Origin: Lanius collurio
Taxonomy: Eukaryota > Chordata > Aves > Passeriformes > Laniidae
Direction: 5' to 3'
DNA: 64,000 bases
Assembly: GCA_020086605.1 (NCBI GenBank)
Contig: JACBWW010000004.1
Coordinates: forward strand, 6,905,449 to 6,969,448
Shown here: positions 39,501 through 53,090 of the stretch, piece after piece
Numbering within the stretch: the stretch's first letter is position 1
Layout of the letters: every line of letters begins with the position of its first letter
Program-made: the position numbers and the translations under genes
Notes under the pieces: model-generated
Seen by the model: the letters and a program-made list of their open reading frames with translations, nothing else
Told to the model about the DNA's origin: nothing
Database searches by the model: none

Positions 39501-42500
39501 CAGTCCTCAGCATTGTCCGCCGCAGTCCGTGGACAGCCCTGACCTCTCTGTCCACCACAGCACTTAAATAGCACATCTGCCAATCAGTGGAGATTTGGGG
39601 CCAGCACAGAGGCCACAGATTGATGCCCTTGTAAGCCGGCACATCTGCTTAGTTGATGTTGCTGAGACTTTTAAACCATGCAGTGTTGTTAATTTTAACC
39701 CATCCCTTTTCTGGTAGGTTTTGCAAACTGAAGCGTAAAAATTCAAATGACTCTAAGGGGAACTCCAGCTATCAGTACCTCAACTCAGCGTGTTAAGAAA
39801 TGTTTAAAGAGATCTGCTTTGCAAAAGGCACTTCACTGAGGAAGTGGTGTGATTAAGAGAAGTGCCATTGCTTCTGGGCAGAGAGACTCCCAGAGCCAGG
39901 CCATGCCCCAGGAAATTTTCCTTCCAAGTTCCAACAAGTGACTGCTGATGGAGTCTCCAAATAGAGGAAATTTGCCACTCCATAACTGCTTTGAATCATG
40001 TAAAATTTATTTCTGTGAAGTAGGGTTCACTTTCAGATTTTACATACCACCTTGATGATACACTTTGGGAGTTCCTAAAAGTAAATATCAAGGAAATGCT
40101 TAGAACTTCCTAAAAATGAGTCAAGTAAATGGCCTGGAGAAACACTAGGAACTCAATTAGTCAAAGACAGTAAAAAAGCAACTCAACTGGATTAGGTTGC
40201 TATTAATACAAACTATTTCCCTTCCCCTTAAATTACAGAAATAAAAACAAGAAGTACCTAATCCTGTAAAATATGAATTATGTCAAACCCAAAACTGAAC
40301 TGTCAAGTGAAAATACATGACCAAGGGCTTTCACTCATGGGCCAACCGTATCTGTATTTCAGGAGAATGATACCTTAAATAAAGGCTTTGAAAGATCATA
40401 ATCATAACTAATGACTAGGAAAGGCAGACTCAGTGAACAGAGGAAATGAACACAATGATCTCTCATTAACGCTGGCATCACTTTGCCTTGGTTTCCCTAC
40501 AGTCCCAGAAGAAATGTAAATAAACCTGTGACAATTACCCTTGAGCTGATGGAGGCAGATCAGGAATGAAGGAACGCTCACTTCATGCAGTCAGCTTCTC
40601 CCTCACTGCCAGGGGATTCATATTAATGTAGCATTGCCATGAAAGCTTAATTACCATTTTATACAATTATAAATTATCCTACCCGGCTATAACCAAAACA
40701 CAAACCTTCTGTGTTTATCACAATATGTGCTCTCCTTCACATCCAGTCACATTAATTTTGGTCAACAAATTCCCTGTCAACAGGCACAGTCCCCAGATAC
40801 TTACGTGCCTGCCATGGAGGAGGACCTGGTCAGGCAATCCCACAGAGGTATATGCTCAAATCCGGCACGTGTGCTCAAATCCAAATAGTCTATTTCACCT
40901 GAGCAGAAGACAAATTTGGCAGGGAGACAAGCCAAGAGTCTCTATGAAAGCTTATAACCAAAACAGGAAAGGGAAGCGCTATTGAGAGAGCAGGAGGGCA
41001 GGAAGTAACACTTATACAGCAGGGGCGGGGAAAGGACTTTAAAGAAGAAATGTATTATTTCTTAGAGCTGCTTTACTGAGCAAAAGTACAAACAATATAG
41101 ATTAAGATTAGATGCGCCGTCGTTGCCTCATTGGAGGCATGAATATGAAAAACCTTTTGCGTATTTTCTCAAGGCACGGGTCCACTGTCGAAGAAAAAGC
41201 AAAACCAAACAAAGCTCAGACCCAGGAAAAAAAAAAAATTGCTGTTATTCATTTATGACATGGGCGTTTACACAATGCAGAACCAAGCCCAGGGGCCCCG
41301 GTGGTACCGAGGGCCCCACGCTGCCTGGCAGCCAACCTGGCATCCTGCTGAGGTCCAGCTCCAGCACAAAACTTTAACTGGCACAGCACAGTGCAAAATT
41401 TTCTCTCTCTGACCTACTTTGATGCCTTTTGCACATTTGCCCACACTTGACCTGGAGCAGAGGACGCAGGGTTCAGATACCAGGCAACTTCCCAAGGCAC
41501 CCCACAAACTGCAGAGCTTCTCAGCTCTTGGAGAACTGCTGGAAACGTGGCCAGAACACATGATTTTACCATGGAGGCACACAGGCTTTCTTGGGAGTCA
41601 GCACCAGAGGCTCGAAAGTCTCCACTAATGACAGCAGAACCTGCAGAGCCCTGAGGAGACCAGTCCTCAGGAGAGCACACGGTTCCTGACATCCTTGCAG
41701 TGGTTCCAGAGTGCAACATACATTTGTAAAACCTTAGATCCCTGTTTAATATAGCAAAAAGATAGATGTGTAAGAAATAGGCTGACTTTAGCTGGGCACT
41801 CCAGCTACACAGACCCTTCAGCGCAGTTTCTGCTGGGGAGCAAGGGCTGCAAATGCTGTTCCAGCTAAGCCAGGAAGCGGAGTGCTTTTCACCTTCACTG
41901 TTTTTCCTGTTACAAGAGATTACTTTCACAGTCCAACTGAAAGACCTACAGAAACTGCTGCTGAAATGGCACCTAGTGAAAACATGGATGACAAAATCTG
42001 GCTGCTCTCATGGTTGGTAGTACATAGCCTGTTCAGCTGCTGCTTCTGGTTCCTCTGCAGAAAATCTCTGTATGACTGAAGTGTTTCAGTTTTCTGGTGA
42101 GGGGAGTTTAAAAGCCAACAGGAATTAAAGTTCTCACTGACATTTAAGAACAGCTTTTTTGTATGGTTTTTTGTTTGTTTGTTTGTTTTCTCTTTTTATT
42201 TTTTCTGTTTAATGAAGCATTTTATTATCACTTTCTTGGGATTTCAGTTTGGCTGCAGTTTCCTGACACTACATATTGCTGCTTCGAGATCTGTGTGGAT
42301 GTTGGGCACTACCTTGTTTCATTCAAAAAATCCGGCTCTTCATGAATTTAAAATCTGACATTATTTGCGGTCAAATGGCAGTTCCACTGTATAGCTCACA
42401 CACTGCTCATTGTAGAGTAAGTCAGTGCAAGCAGTACTTTACTGCATGTCTTAGGAGAGGACATAACCTGAAAAATGCATCTCCAAGTAAGTACAGACAC

Positions 42501-45500
42501 AAATCACTGATGGCCCAGATCAGCCATGCTGACTCCACTGTTCTAGGCAGAAGGATACAAGAAGATGGACTAAGCAAAGATTTGAGGAAGCTTTTTATTT
42601 CTCTGCTGCCATGTGTCTGAGATAGATATGGTCACTGATTTGGGGGTAAGGAGACAGCACTTATGAGATAGAACAGTTTTCCTGCTAAATCAAGCAGATA
42701 TTATTCTCCTTACACACAAATATCAGCTACAATAATATCAGCTAGAAACCCTAGGTTTTAAAGATTTGGTTCTCCTGAACCTTCAGTCACACCTGGAAAC
42801 TGCCAGCCTCCCCCCTCCTCCTAGCACCATGCATGCTGAAAGCACAGCAAAGAGCAGGTCACTGCTGACACATCCAATGTCACCCTGGGAAATAGTGACA
42901 GTGAGTAGGACAAAGCCCAGCTCCATGCTCCTGTCATAAGCGAAATTAATTTCATTAAGCAGCACAGCATACATTCCAGCAGAAGTGCCTCTAATCACCT
43001 CTTTGCATTGCTAAAATGCCTCCATGGCCTGGACTAGACAGGGAGTGCTTAGAAGGACACAGCACTCTGTGATAAATGACACGTAAGACCGAGTAACTGA
43101 CTTCTATCCAGTCCTCCCAGAGAACCATATGCTGGATAAACAGATTATTTCAGTCATGTGTTGAGATCTGTGTGAGCAGATCAGGATTCCTAAACACAGA
43201 AGCAAGGCTTTAGTTCCAATTAAGTGAATATTCCCACAGGTTTCCAAGCAGCATGTCTGCTGGCCATGTACTTGGCTTTCATGTTCCAAAGACTCCCAAA
43301 TATTGTATTTGCTCTCTTTTGTAGAGTTTCCTCACCAGATGAATCGTGATTTGTATAAGACAATAATGTTATGTATTTTCAATCCTTAGAGCTATAGGCT
43401 GAACCAGAAAGGTGAGTGCCTCAGCCTCAAAATTACTCATCTCCAAATATAAAACCCAAGCTATTTTTAAGAATGAAATGAAGCACTGTAGAATTTGTCA
43501 CTTATGCTATTAAAAAAAAAAAAAATCACAATTATAATATAAAACTGTACCCACTTAAGAATTATTTGAAGGTAGACATGATTAAAATATTTTTTTCTTA
43601 ATAAGAACGTTTCACACCTGTCAAATAACTATTTATACTTATGTATCTGTTGGGCTTAGTTCTGTGTTATCCTCAAAAGGCATCATGTTATATTGCACAA
43701 ATTTCAAAATTTGCATATGGCAAGTCTTTCATTTAACGATCTCATGATTAAGAAATCTGGAAGTTCCCACTGAAATGGTACACTCAAATTTCATAAACTA
43801 CGAGGCAGTTTCATGAATATATGCACAAATGATATGCAAGAGCATATAAAATATGCAGTTATATGTTCAGATTTGTAAATCTAATTTCACAGCTGTTAAT
43901 AGTCTTTGAATGTAAGACGTTTCCTCATACACTGAGATTTGCAATTGTTAAACATGCTGATGAGGGAAAAAAAAATTCCTTGTCCTCAGAAAGTTTAACC
44001 CTGTGTGTTAATATATGCTCTTGCTCTCACAAACCTCTTTTTTTTCCATTCTCCCCACTCATTTGAAAGGAGCAGGAGGGAAACAGGAGAGCAGAATATG
44101 CTCACTTACTGCTAGAAGAACTAAAAATGTGCAGTGAAGTGGCCAGTGCCACTTCAACAGCAAAACAATTGATCCTGCACTGACCATATTTTACATTATA
44201 GTCTTTTTGGGGCTACTAATTTAGGATGCAATCCCATCCCTGCTGAGGTCCAAGGAAGTCTTTCCATGGACTTAAGAGGGACTTGATTTAGCCATTTGTA
44301 TAGAGCCATTTGAGTAGTGATAAATAAACATATGTCAGGGAAAAAAAGTCTTGTAAAGGCCATGAGTTATGCAGGATTTGGGAAGCCCTGTTTTTCCCTT
44401 CTGGGAAGCCCCTGGCTCTCAATTCGTGCAGTGCCCTTTGCTAAGATGATTTCATCTCACCCTCACTCCGCAGAGGGAACAGTCAGGACTCACCTGCTTC
44501 CAAGGGAATGTTTGGGCTGATGCAAACAGCTCAGGTATTGCCTGAAGGAGATAACTGTGTTACAAAGAATTAACTCCATGGCTGCCTTCAATTTTCCTCT
44601 ATAAACTGTGATGAGCAATGGGCAGTAAGCCCAGACCCCACGGTAAGCAGCATGGAACAAGTTATAGACCATATGGAGAGAAATAAACTGCCACTTCATA
44701 CACCGGATATCTATAATGCTTTTTTTGCTTGAGTCAGCTAATTGCACATCCGCAAATCAGCACATTTGTAACAAATGGAGCATTATGATATCATGGGGAA
44801 TCTATTTAATATGATTAAAGTCTGCCAGGAAAAGTTCCCCTGAAATTATGAAAGTACTTAAGAGTCCTGAGTGCCGGGGACATTTTACAGTCCTTATTAA
44901 ACAAACATTTTCACATTGTTTCATGGCAGCTGGTGGTACCAAGGGCTGTATCTTCTAATCCTCCACGTCAGCAGTCTCACTGCAGCAGCCAGCATGGGCA
45001 TCTCCGGGCTGCAGGCAGAAGGCACCTCTGTACCTGTACTTAGAACCAGCCACACCTCACACACTGCTCCAGCAGCAAGGGAAGAGCAGCTACTGCTCCT
45101 GCCAGTACCTCAGATGAGGCATGCCATCTCCTGTCTTTTCCAGAAGCTGAGATTTAGAGTGTTGCAAACCCTCTTCTGTACTGCAGATTTTAAGGGGTGA
45201 ACTCAGCTTTTCCACAAAACTTTTTTTTTTATGCTGAAGCTTAGCAATGTCCCTGATCTAAACAGCTCTTAGTCATGGTCTGAGTGTAAATATAAACTTA
45301 CATGGGGTATCAGCTGAAAAATATTCTCATGTTTATGTCACCAAGCATATGCTATGCCCCAACATTGCTCCACAGCTGATGTATTTTCACCTTCAGCTGG
45401 CATTTTTCCTCAAAGTTTAGTAACCACGATAAGTGGTGTTAGCAGCTGTAAGCAGTGGTCCTTTCAATTACCTACATTACTTTTTTGTAGCTCTTGATTT

Positions 45501-48500
45501 ATGGCTTATAAATTTCTGGGGTTTGTAATTGAAACAAGAAATTCCAACTTCACAATAGTCCCAAAGGAATGCTAGGAGCTTCTCAATCAAAATTAGCACT
45601 GCCTCAATTTTGGTACTAATGATAGCTATTTAATGCTATCCACCACTAAGAAATGCAATTCAAGCATCATGTTTTACTGAACAGATAAGATACCTGTATC
45701 ATGAGACGCCTCCATAGCACATTGTGGGCACCATAAGCCCATGGAAGTGTTTCTGTCACAAGCCCTTCAGAGGCACACGGGTGGGTGAGGTACAGCCTAG
45801 CAGGTGTGAAGATAAGGAGAGGTTTTCTGATGTAAGGGATGCTGGAGTGAAGGCATGTAAACACAGCTAAAGAGACTGGAGGGGAAGCAGCTGACCAAAA
45901 ACTGATCAGAGATCACACTTAAATGTATTTTTATCACTTGTAGTTCCCTAAAGGCATGTGCCTGTCTGATGTTCATGGCATATAATTTGATATTCATTGG
46001 GAAAGCACTTTTCAAGACATCAACCCCATCCCTAGAAAGCCAGGGCTCAAAGTGAAGGTTGTGCAGGCTCTAGAAGGATGAGAGCTAGGTTCACACCAAG
46101 ATGAGGAATGCCTCGCCTTTTCTCTAGCCTTGTTTCTGATATTTATGTGTCTTGGAACAGGACAAGTTGGAAATAATAGCTGACTTACAGGCACAGGGAA
46201 ACTTCAGCTTGCAGAAGGATCCCTGAAGGTGGAATGGGTACAGTCAGCAGTTTTTCATTCAGCTCTCCACATCTTTCACTGCCATGTAACACAACGTGGT
46301 GCACACAGGCAGGGAAGCTCTCTCCCATAGCAACAGTAAAGCATCCATACCCCTTCCACATTTTTTTCCTGTCTTACAATACTCCCTTATAGCATTTAAC
46401 AGGATGCTGAGGTAGTTTTGCATGAATCAAGTCATGCTTTATCCTTGCTGAAGGTGGTGGCAAAATTCCTATTGGCAATTAGCCATTCCAGCTGCAGCCA
46501 AAACTTATTTTTTATATCATATGTGTCATCAGGCAGTAAAACAAGGTAAATTATACTGGTCTATTGAAGCCCCATCTCAAATCCAGAGTCTGCATTGACG
46601 GACAATGACTGTGGCCCTGACATTTCCAGATATGCTTTGGCTGGGAAGAATAACAAATTATTGCTGGGCATAAACAAAAAGCTGCACAACTTAGTCATAG
46701 TGTCAACTTAGATTAATTATCTTCATTCTGATAAAAAGTGAACATTGCAGATCTGACTGTTTGTAATGTTCCATGAGGGAAAAGGTGAAACCCTCTTCTA
46801 GGTGGGCATAAAACAGCACCAAATGTCAATAAACTCTACTTAAAAATCTGTATTAATTGTGATAATCAATGTGGAGGGATGTCTCCTAAACTTCACATGA
46901 ACAGTAATTTTCAGATTATTTTAGTAAAAATAAACACAAGGAGAACTTGTGAATGGACATGTGTAGTACGCAAATCCTTCATCCAAAACTGCTGAAAACA
47001 CTTATTAAATCAAAAATTATCCTGCCAGCCCATTCTTTTCTCCCTTTCCCTCCTTCGATTATTTATTGGCAAAGACTTTTCCCCATTTCGTGGCAGATAA
47101 AAAGATTTTTTGATTGCCAAAACTGAAACAGGATCCCTGAGCACATTTGTGCACCAGACTTGTTTGTGTTCCGTGTTTGTCAAATAACAGCAGAAGTATT
47201 CTTCCTTTACCACAATTTTTACCCTTTTTCTCCTAGCAACCTTCCCCCCTTATCTCTTCCAAAATTATTTTCTTGACTGTGTTATGTCCTCTGTTACTTT
47301 CCCATCATTATGCAGCAACCATAAAGTGCCACTTCTCAGGAGTTGGGCATTTACTAAAGACGTGCAAGTTGGCAGCAAATTGCTGCTCAACCTGACCATG
47401 TCCTGCCTTTACCTCACAAAGGACACCAGATTGAATCCTTCTCCTCTCCATCCACTTGGTGGGTTTCAGAAACCAGTGACTTTTATTCCTCTGTCAAACT
47501 AGGCTGACACTTCTGAATCTGCTGGTCAGCTACTGGGAAGGTGGGAGAGAGAAGGAAGAGGATGGGCAGACAGGTGAAGCAACTGCATAAACCTTATTTT
47601 TTTAGCAAAGCAAAGACAGGTTGGTAGGGAGGGCTTCCCAAAGAATTGCTGCTCACCTCCACTGTTTGTGGACTCAAACTCACCAGTTTGTCCATCTCAT
47701 GACCCACAATGGCATGCACAGTCCCTTTCAAAATCAGCATCAGAAAGACAGACTTTTTCCAAAAGTACAACTTTCTAGTTGTCTGGCATTTTTTTCACTG
47801 CCTAAAACGTGGGGGTTTTGTCACCACTTCAAACTTGTTGAAAGATAACCCTTCCATTCAAAGCTTAACATAAAAGTTCAGCCCTTGAGCCGTTACACAG
47901 AATGGGAGTGTTCAACAGCCTCTGTCTTTGTCAAGATGTTCTTTTCTTAATAGCACCCTGGGTTTATTGTAAGAGCACTGAAATATTTACAACTGTTCTT
48001 TTGCACTACTGATACAATGTTTTGGGAAAAAAAAATAAAAAGAGAAATGAAAATCACTCACAGATCAACAAATTACAGAAAGGATGGGTAAAAGAAAGGA
48101 TACAGAGAATGGGGACAGTTTCAGTAGTAACTCAGCTCATTGTTCCTGCTAATGGCTTTCTGAACCTTCCACAGTTCCACCATCTCCCAAGATCACAAAT
48201 TGAGGACTGAGGTAAGGTCATTGAGGATTTCTAAGGAGTAAATAACACCTGCAGTGCATCTTCCTCTGGGCCAGTGTTAAGGCAGTCCAGCCTCCACAGT
48301 AATGCTAACAGCCACAGCCAGGTGGGATCAAAAGGCAAATTCCTGTTTCAAGTGCATCAACCATTATTTCTCAGCCCCATGTGGAAGCTGCATTATGAAT
48401 TTTTAATTTAAAAAACCCAAAATAACACAAGCGTTTTGAAAGATTTAATAACTTGCCATAGCCTTGGACGTCTTGCCCTGCATCATGCCCTGGCTTCTCT

Positions 48501-48722
48501 CTCTCCAACCCAAAGTGCTCACCAAAATCAAAAGTGATACAGAACCCTTCAGTCAGCTCACAGCAAGAGCCCTTACAGCGGACTTTACAATTGGTGTGTT
48601 ATCATCTGAGCAATGTTACAGCGTTATTTGGTCTGCTGAAACCAACTCCCCAAAGTGCAAACAGAACAGAAACCAGGCTAAGCTCTCAATCATCTCTTGG
48701 GCTGCGCACTCAGTTTAGTCAG

Positions 48723-48790
48723 TTCCAGCTTAGTGGATAAAGCACTGGCCTCCAAGAGCCCAAATCAAATCCAGCTCACACTCCCATGAA
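48723..48790 (+). mobile_element. Possible tRNA-derived SINE remnant
   Basis: A short stretch with a polymerase III A-box-like motif, CAGCTTAGTGG (48726-48736), then GCACTGGCCTCC, and about 38 bases after the A box a B-box-like CAAATCAAATCC (48761-48772). Spacing and order fit a tRNA head. It could be an old MIR/CORE-type SINE or chance. No clear tail or target-site duplication was seen. Confidence 0.35.
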
Positions 48791-49714
48791 GGGCACTGGA
48801 ACTGGGTTGGGGATCATAAGCTTCAAAGAACCATTTTCCTTAAAACTGACTGCATTTTTTGCCATGAACCTTTCCTCTTCAATATTTCAGCCTTCATTTC
48901 CTGTCTCATCTCTTTCTGCTTGGGATGACTGGCTCCTAATGCCCAGACCTTATTCACTTGATAATACAACCACAGCTGGAAATCAGACCATGGATTTGGG
49001 GAATGCTTATCTGAAATATACGAAATGTGTAAACAGAACTTCCCTGCCTCACTCTGATGGTACAGTAGCCTACACAGGGAATGGTTTCCAGCTCCCAGCT
49101 TGGTGTTACACAACAGTGGACTCTTTATCATTTGCCTGATTTTCCATCCCTCCCCATATCTTTTCTAGATAGAGGAGTTTTGCTCTTCAGTCCCACCTGC
49201 CCCAGAACAAGAGAAAAGGGAAAATAGAATAAAGCAAGAGCTATGAATTGGTGTGCCAGCACAGCCACATGCCTCATTCCTCTAACTCTCTCACTTCCAC
49301 TGCCACTTAGAGTTAGGTTCAAACCATTTAAAAAATGAGAATAAGAATAAAACATACTGATAAATGAGGTTTTCTATATCTTGCTTTCTATGCAGGTAGT
49401 CTTGGTCTGTGCCATCCATGCCTGAGGCACTGTGCACACTGTTGCCATACTCAGTGCCCAGCTCTGATTTTGGAGTCTTTAGGCACTGCAGTTTTTAATA
49501 GAACACCCCCAGCAAACAGGCAGAGAATACTTCTCACTCAGCAGCATGCACATCCACACTCACCAAACTGGCTCTGGGACTCAACACTCCCTGCTACATC
49601 ATAACCACACTTGCTTTGTTAGCTGGTGCAGGGCAGCTAAAAAGCCTCTGGATGAGCATAAAGCTCAGAAAAGACAGGGGCTTGTTGCAAATTCCATTTT
49701 CCTGGTGCTATTTC

Positions 49715-49841
49715 ATTCTATTCTATTACTATTCTATTCTACTACTATTCTATTCTATTATTCTATTCTACTACTATTCTATTCTATTATTCTATTCTAC
49801 TACTATTCTATTCTATTATTCTATTCTACTACTATTCTATT
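49715..49841. repeat. 29-bp higher-order minisatellite of ATTCT units
   Basis: About four copies of a 29-bp unit built as ATTCT-ATTCT-ATT-ATTCT-ATTCT-ACT-ACT. The first copy is 32 bp, with one variant/extra triplet; the next three are perfect, and a partial copy closes the array. The regular alternation shows that a composite unit, not the pentamer, was amplified. Open frames across it encode repetitive Tyr/Leu/Phe/Ser and are not genes. Confidence 0.95.
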
Positions 49842-51899
49842 TGCACCCCTTCAAGACAGGTTCTGGGATCAGACCTTTCAAACTTAGCATCACCACAGGG
49901 TGATCTCAGTCAGATACCAAAAATGAGACTCATGCTCTAAATGTGTCTGTTCTAGCCTTAGACCATGGACATGATGCAAGATGGAGTTCAGTGGATGGAG
50001 CCCCTTTGCCCTGAGCAGCAGAAACCATGGGCAGAGCTCTGCTTGTGGCTGGAAGCAGTGTGGTACCTTCCTGCCAGAGCAGCACTTGCAGCTCCAAAGA
50101 GGGGACCAGACCATGGTTTTATCAGGAGCAATTAATAGTGGCCTCTTGATTTAGCTGGTTGTGTAAATGTACAAAGGAAAAGGGAGTGTGATGCAAACCC
50201 TTGGAGGTCTCTCAAGAGTGAGTCTGCTCTGTTGGAATGGAAACTTTCTGAAAGCAGAGGATGAGGGCAGAATCCCTCTGTACAGCCATGACACCAAAGA
50301 GCCAGGAAGCAGAGGGCTAGCTGAATGACTGGAGAGAATGAGAGGGGGTTTGTAGGCTTAGATTTTCCTTCACTTTTTCATCTGTACATTTGATAAACAT
50401 TTGCAATTCTATCATCTACTTCAGTTGTTACAAATAAGTACCTTCACTTACATTTTGACACAACCCAGCTTGAGATAAGGTTAGCTTCCAGGTGCCAAAC
50501 TAATATTACAGTGTTCCTCAAGCTAAATTATGGCTCTGTTTATAACTATGAAGCTTTAATGAGCACCCAGCTCATTATAATAAAGCATAACACAGCATGC
50601 AATGAAGTGTGCCTTTAGAGACACTGCGTGGAGCTGTGTGAGAGCCAGCACTGCAGGGTGAGGAGAGAGAGGAATGCTTCCTGCTGGGCAGGGTGACCAG
50701 CAAATACCAGGGTAACACCAGAGTGGCTAACACGGTATCTTTAGTGTGAAACCTGTGGAGATTCAGGTTTCCAAAAGAGCAGAGCTCCCCAACTCATTCC
50801 TAAAGCTACTAGCCAATTTGGTAGCCATCCATGACCCTCTCCATGTCTCCTTTGTCAGAGGAACAGAGAGAATCAATTTGATCAAGAGTCAGGACAGCCC
50901 TCAGGAAATACTTGTACCAAGTCAATAGGAGCCAAACTATTATGCAAACTAAGAATCTTATATTTATGTATGCTCTCCACATTAAACTTGGTTTATGCAT
51001 GCACAACAGTCAATATTATTTCATGCTTTTCATCTGCAATGTTATGGTGTACACATAAGGACATTCTTACTCTGGAAAAGAGGAAATAGTATGCTTAGTC
51101 TTTTTGAATATGAAGTGGAAAACCTAATTGAAAGTCACAGGTCTGTGCTGCAGTAATGCAAACAAATTAAGCCCAAATCAGTTATTTCAGTTTCGTTTGG
51201 TTTTTAGCATTGAGACTGGGATTTCTAAATATACATTAGGTAACACTCTAAAATCTGAGGGAGACTTGGCACCTGGTATCCTCTATCTGAGCTTCATTAT
51301 GGGAGCAGTGTTTATGTTGGATGTGTGTTGGATGGTTTAATTCCAGCCTACTGAAGAGCAGCCTCCAGGTCATAGATCTGCTGCAGCTAATTTGGCAGAA
51401 GCAGCACTGTCTCTTCAGAGAAGGGCAACATAAATCTGCAAATACAGCTTCTGTCTGGGGTAATGAACAGCTTTAATTTTCTGCAGAATGACAGTCACTG
51501 AGAAAATGTAAAAAAAACCCAAACCAAACCAAAAAAACTCCAAGAGCCATGGTAGTAAAGCAGAGATCCTCCAACACACAGAAAACCTCCAGAGCTTCAA
51601 CTCCCCTGAGATGTCAGTGCTGTGCTGAGGGCACAGGAGAAAGAGAGAAGAGAGTTTTCTCTGCAACACTGCAAGCACTTTCAGCCATTTCAGGTTTCCA
51701 CCTACCAATTCAGTGCGATGAGCCTTCCCCCCACTAGTTAAAAGCACATTTCAGCACCTTGCAGGGGTGTTCAGGTTTCCTTTCCCAGATAACTCTGGTG
51801 GTTGATTAGCTTGTCCACTGCTTAATTTTGTGGCGAGCTTGCCTCTTTATGTCTTGGAATATCTTAAACCATTTACAAACAGCCTAAATATTCCTTGAC

Positions 51900-52444
51900 T
51901 GTGCAGCTCCACTTTAAACCAGTGTCAGTGACAGCCACTCACCAGAAGCAGAAGTTTAGAAGAGAAATACAGCTCAAACCTCCTTTATGATGTTAAGTCC
52001 TTTATTCCCTCTGTCCTGGGGGGTACAGAGCACCGACCTGGGCGAGGGTCGGTGAGGTGAGAGGGTGGGGCTTTCCATCCTCCTGGTTTTATCACAGACG
52101 GGGGAAAGGGGATACCAGGGGTGGAGCTGGGATAAACAACCAACCAGATCAGAGCCCGGGGGGCTGGAACATCAGACAGACCCGACTATCTCAGAGTCAC
52201 AGGGCAGGAACCCGGCCGGGGGGCCCAGGAGGGTCCACCACAACAGATAATCCCGGGAGAGGCAGAGCATTTGAGCAGTGCTTTTGGCAGGCAGCAGTGG
52301 GAAGGCAGCAGGCAGAGTCCTCCACACCATCCTCTTGGGGAGGAAGCAGAATATCCCAGCCCATACCCCAGGGACCAGTTACAGGCAATTCCTTGGATAA
52401 GGCAGCACCAGACAAGTGAGGGATGCCCACCAGCACCCACCACA
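51900..52444 (-). mobile_element. Probable solo LTR of an endogenous retrovirus
   Basis: A GC-rich block unlike its AT-rich surroundings, with LTR architecture read on the minus strand: a start TGTGGTGGGTGCTGG at 52444, a long promoter-like region, a TATA-like GATAAAAC at 52086-52093, a polyadenylation signal AATAAA at 52001-52006 about 85 bp further on, and a possible terminus ...GCTGCACA at 51900. A TG...CA boundary pair is therefore possible, but I could not find matching target-site duplications, so the ends are provisional. No retroviral coding sequence flanks it. It lies in the same orientation as EVL. An alternative is an unrelated GC-rich intronic segment. Confidence 0.5.
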
Positions 52445-52974
52445 AGGCTTTACCGTGTGCTCAGGATGGGTTAGAGGAGGGATGATGGAATGCTGTCCTT
52501 AATGCTCTCCATGTGCTTCAGGTTTGCTGGAGGGTACAGGCGAATGAATATTTCATCTGTAAGGAGTCACTCACAGCACCCTGATCTGTGTAGTGGCACA
52601 GGGCATTGTAGGGAAGAGGAAATGGGCAGGAGGAAGGAAGCACAAGTGGCTATGCCAAATGCTAACGAGAACAAAACACAGAGAAACAATACCCAAAGCA
52701 TTTACTGTCCATCTTTCTTGGCACTGTTCTTCAATGTGCTTGTCTCTGAGGCGGAAAGATTGTTGTGATTGCCTCTCTACTGCTGGCACTCGCCTTCCAG
52801 AGAAACAACTAGCTGAATTAAAGCATATACAATAGCTCATGCCTGTGTTAACTGTTGATTATTAATTACCCTAAGGAAAAATCCTGTAGTTCTGAAATCT
52901 GAGAATTTCCACTGGAGATTCACCAACTATTTATCCACTAAAACCCAAGACCACAGAGATAAAAAGTACTAGAT

Positions 52975-53090
52975 AAAAAAAAGAGAGTTTATTAAAAATA
53001 TATTTAAACAAAATTCTAAATATTTTTTAAAAATTAAAATAAAAATGTCAAGCCCATAGTTATTTTAAAATAATTTTCTATGTATTTCCA
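52975..53090. other. AT-rich block
   Basis: About 115 bp dominated by A and T, with A runs, ATATATTTAAA and ATATTTTTTAAAAATTAAAA. It resembles scaffold/matrix-attachment DNA in composition only; no function can be shown. Confidence 0.5.

Noticed and set aside
41414..41929. 171-codon minus-strand open frame in intron 1
   Set aside because: No family resemblance, no splice or promoter support, and competing open frames overlap on both strands.
49546..49903. Open frames rich in Phe, Tyr, Leu and Ser resembling membrane segments
   Set aside because: They are translations of the 29-bp minisatellite.
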